Shown: positions 61,980 through 64,000 of the stretch, in pieces
How positions within the stretch are numbered: position 1 is the first letter of the stretch
How the letters are laid out: every line of letters starts with the position of its first letter
From: Mesostigma viride
Lineage: Eukaryota > Streptophyta > Mesostigmatophyceae > Mesostigmatales > Mesostigmataceae
Length of the DNA: 64,000 nucleotides
Assembly: GCA_009746045.1 (NCBI GenBank)
Contig: RPFO01000406.1
Location: 2,818,229 to 2,882,228, forward strand
Direction of reading: 5' to 3'
Notes under the pieces: generated by a model
What the model saw: the letters and a program-made list of their open reading frames with translations, nothing else
Database searches by the model: none
What the model was told of the DNA's origin: nothing
Made by a program: the position numbers and the translations under genes

Positions 61980-62655
61980 TGATCAGCCTCAGCAGTCGCC
62001 GCAGCGACAGCATGTGCCTCAGCAGTCGCCGCAGCGACAGCATTTGTCTCAGCAGTCGCCGCAGCGACAGCCTCTGACAGTCTCAGCAGTCTCAGCCGTC
62101 GCGACAGACGCAGCAGCAGCAGCAGCAGTGCTCAGCATCCGCGACCGCTACATATCGACCCAGCATATGGGCAATTCGATCATATGGCCCTCGACCTTCG
62201 TGAGGCGGCAGAGCTCGACAAGCGCAGCCACAATGTCATCGTCAAGCACTTCGACCAGCCGGCAGGTGAGACCTCCACGAGCCTCCTTGCGGCATTTAAG
62301 CGCGCCATTCTTGCCCCCATGCAACTCACTGGTGTCAGAGCTGGACATGTCGGCTGTCCGCCTTCCCCGCGCGCGGGGTAAGGCTGGCCCGGCACCTGTG
62401 CTCCTCACCTTTAAGTACAATTGGCGGACAAGCTGGCGTTCCTTAAATGCCGCAAGAAGCTCTCGGAGACTCGCTTCACCCTGGACGACGACTTGACCCT
62501 GGCCCAGCAACAGCGGCGACGCGAGCTATGGCCGACCTACCTTCAGCTCCGGACGGCAGCGTGCAGGGGGGAAGCCGGTATACTGGAGGGGGGCGGTCAT
62601 CCACGTTGACCACAAGCCCTGGCAGGCCCCTCCTGGGCACCACCCCAGCGGACTA
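61980..62655 (+). pseudogene. LINE ORF1-like (L1 RNA-binding protein type), frameshifted
   Basis: A Gln-rich start built from CAGCAGTCGCCGCAGCGACA repeats (61993-62070) leads to RSHNVIVKHFDQPAGE (RRM-like) at 62184-62381 and then VRLPRARGKAGPAPVLLTFK in another frame. LAFLKCRKKLSETRFTLDDD and LTLAQQQRRRELWPTYLQLR follow in a third frame (62421-62609). This order matches the RRM and C-terminal domain of L1-type ORF1 proteins. Two frame changes make it inactive. Family assignment is from motif resemblance. Confidence 0.6.
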
Positions 62656-63349
62656 GGGAATATACCAGTAGTGTAGATTAGATAGGCTTAGCCTTCTTTG
62701 CAAGTGGCCCACGCGCATGTGCGCCCATAATGGCCCCCATGGATGATGCTTTCAGTATTTAGCCGCGCCCAGCCTACAATGGGACCTCCCATGGATGATG
62801 CATTAAGAACTTAGCCATGCTATGCCTATGCAGGGAGTTACTCTCTGCTGAGATGCCATGTGTACACCAGCTATAGCCTAGCCACATAGTAACCTTCCAC
62901 CCCATATGTCATGCAGGCCTTCTAGGCCCTCTCCAGCCGCGCCCTGGGTGCCGGTGCTTGTTTAGGAGGCATGAACCATCATGGCGGTGCAGGTCACTGC
63001 ACCTTGTGCACCCAGAGCAGGTGATAGTTGTACATCCTCCACCTGCAGGTTGTCACCCTGATTGTATTACAAACCCATAGATGCCCCTTTCTCAGGGCTA
63101 TGTGTTACATATGCTCCCAACGGAGCTATGATTTTAATTAATTAATTAATATGGGCAATTGGGACAGGGTACCTCCTACGCAGCGACCACCATCAGACTG
63201 TGGAAGTAACTTGTGCAGGAGGAGGCTGAGGAGATAGAGGCCGCATATATTAGCCCGGTCGCTAGCTCGCCGTTCGCTCCTCCGCCTGAGTTCGTGCAGC
63301 CCTCTCAGCTGGGGGCATAGGCGCGTGGCCGCCCGCGCCTGACCCACCC
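62656..63349. other. Intergenic sequence
   Basis: A (TTAA)n stretch at 63134-63150 resembles the SINE tail; otherwise nothing was recognised. Confidence 0.4.
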
Positions 63350-64000
63350 TTGGGCAGGGCGTGGCCGCGGCGGGCCGGGGCTGGGTCCTGGAAGGAATCC
63401 CCGTCGGGTCTCCTTTTGAGCAAACGAGAGCTGGTCCAGATCCCCGCCACGGGCCGGTCAGGGTCGGCCCACGTGCGGAATGGAACCGAGGAGGAGGACT
63501 ACGATCCCCCGTGTCCCTTTCCTAACGTGCCCACCTCCCTCCCAGCAAGGAGCACGCCCACCAATGCCAACTTCAGTCGGCTGCCCCTGGACGACCCCGG
63601 TTATGAGCATCCCACGTCCGTTCGCGTTCGGCGTGAGTCGGCCCCCTTTGCGTCGCAGCGGGTGTCCGCTGACTACGCGCCCCGCCGAGAATCCGGCGAC
63701 TTCGATCCCGAGCATGAGGAGGACACCTAGTTTGTGTCCCAACGTGGACATGACCAGTATGCAGGACCGGGTTCGCACCAGGAGATGCGGGCGCGGCGTC
63801 ACGAGCCCCTCACCTTTTCCAGCCCCGCGTACTGCAGAAAGGGCGGTCCGGCCTTGCGACCTGAACCTGTCAAGGCCCCGCCTATGCCAGATTTTAAGGC
63901 GGTGCCCAAGCTCCATGCGGGCATGACTCCCCGTGAGATCGACGAGTGGGCTCGTATGTGGCAGCAGCTGTACACCGTATGGTGTGAACACAATGAGTGG
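63350..64000 (+). CDS. Gag-like frame running off the window, one in-frame stop
   Basis: One frame continues from 63350 through TAG at 63728 to the window end. The last part reads KAPPMPDFKAVPKLHAGMTP, then REIDEWARMWQQLYTVWCEH, resembling the start of a retrotransposon capsid region after a Pro/Arg-rich leader. The continuation is outside the window, so the family cannot be fixed. Confidence 0.4.

Noticed and set aside
62148-62510. 120-residue minus-strand frame
   Set aside because: Antisense shadow of the LINE ORF1-like sequence, which carries the recognisable motifs on the + strand.

Overview
This is eukaryotic nuclear DNA, most likely from a green alga. The organism is inferred from four things: a multi-exon gene with GT-AG introns and one leucine-rich repeat (LRR) per exon; an RRRHLLQS tract and a root-cap/von Willebrand D-like C-terminus of the kind seen in algal and plant extracellular proteins; retroelements with split direct repeats resembling TOC1/PAT elements of volvocine algae; and large numbers of piggyBac, Ty1/copia and LINE copies. 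There is nothing operon-like and no tRNA or rRNA gene that I can support.

The only host gene I can support runs on the + strand across about three quarters of the window (first visible exon 1775, stop codon 48736). I reconstruct 15 exons that stay in one frame for 710 codons. They encode six LRRs, an LRR C-terminal cap, five four-cysteine modules (one exon each), and a large root-cap/VWD-like domain. The 5' end lies upstream of the window. Its introns hold most of the transposons and simple repeats.

Transposons, left to right: a young 8.5-kb Ty1/copia element (2791-11269, - strand) whose protease motif lies after the integrase; a 2-kb split-direct-repeat element (11722-13686); a piggyBac-like shell (14685-19181) carrying a gag-only LTR element with apparently identical LTRs (15393-18157); a Tc1/mariner-like MITE (21757-22820); a foldback element (24668-24853); a decayed piggyBac (27429-32761) containing a solo split-repeat unit; and a second split-repeat element (32916-35241). 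Downstream of the gene are a 395-bp tandem duplication, a 5'-truncated LINE (50343-52367), SINE-like copies with clear target duplications, an intact piggyBac (55057-58358), more LINE fragments (59058-62640), and a gag-like frame running off the right edge.

Simple and tandem repeats are prominent within introns: (GGGA)n at 21.2 kb, (CT)n at 24.1 kb, a C/T-rich tract at 25.7-26.4 kb, GGGGAT/GGGAC arrays at 39.1-39.8 kb, a 27/35-bp minisatellite at 42.4-43.5 kb, and GTGC/GA arrays at 46.0-46.5 kb. The most notable observations are the split-direct-repeat families with a shared TT at nearly every junction, the exon-modular LRR-Cys-root-cap gene, and the gag-IN-PR-RT order of the copia element.
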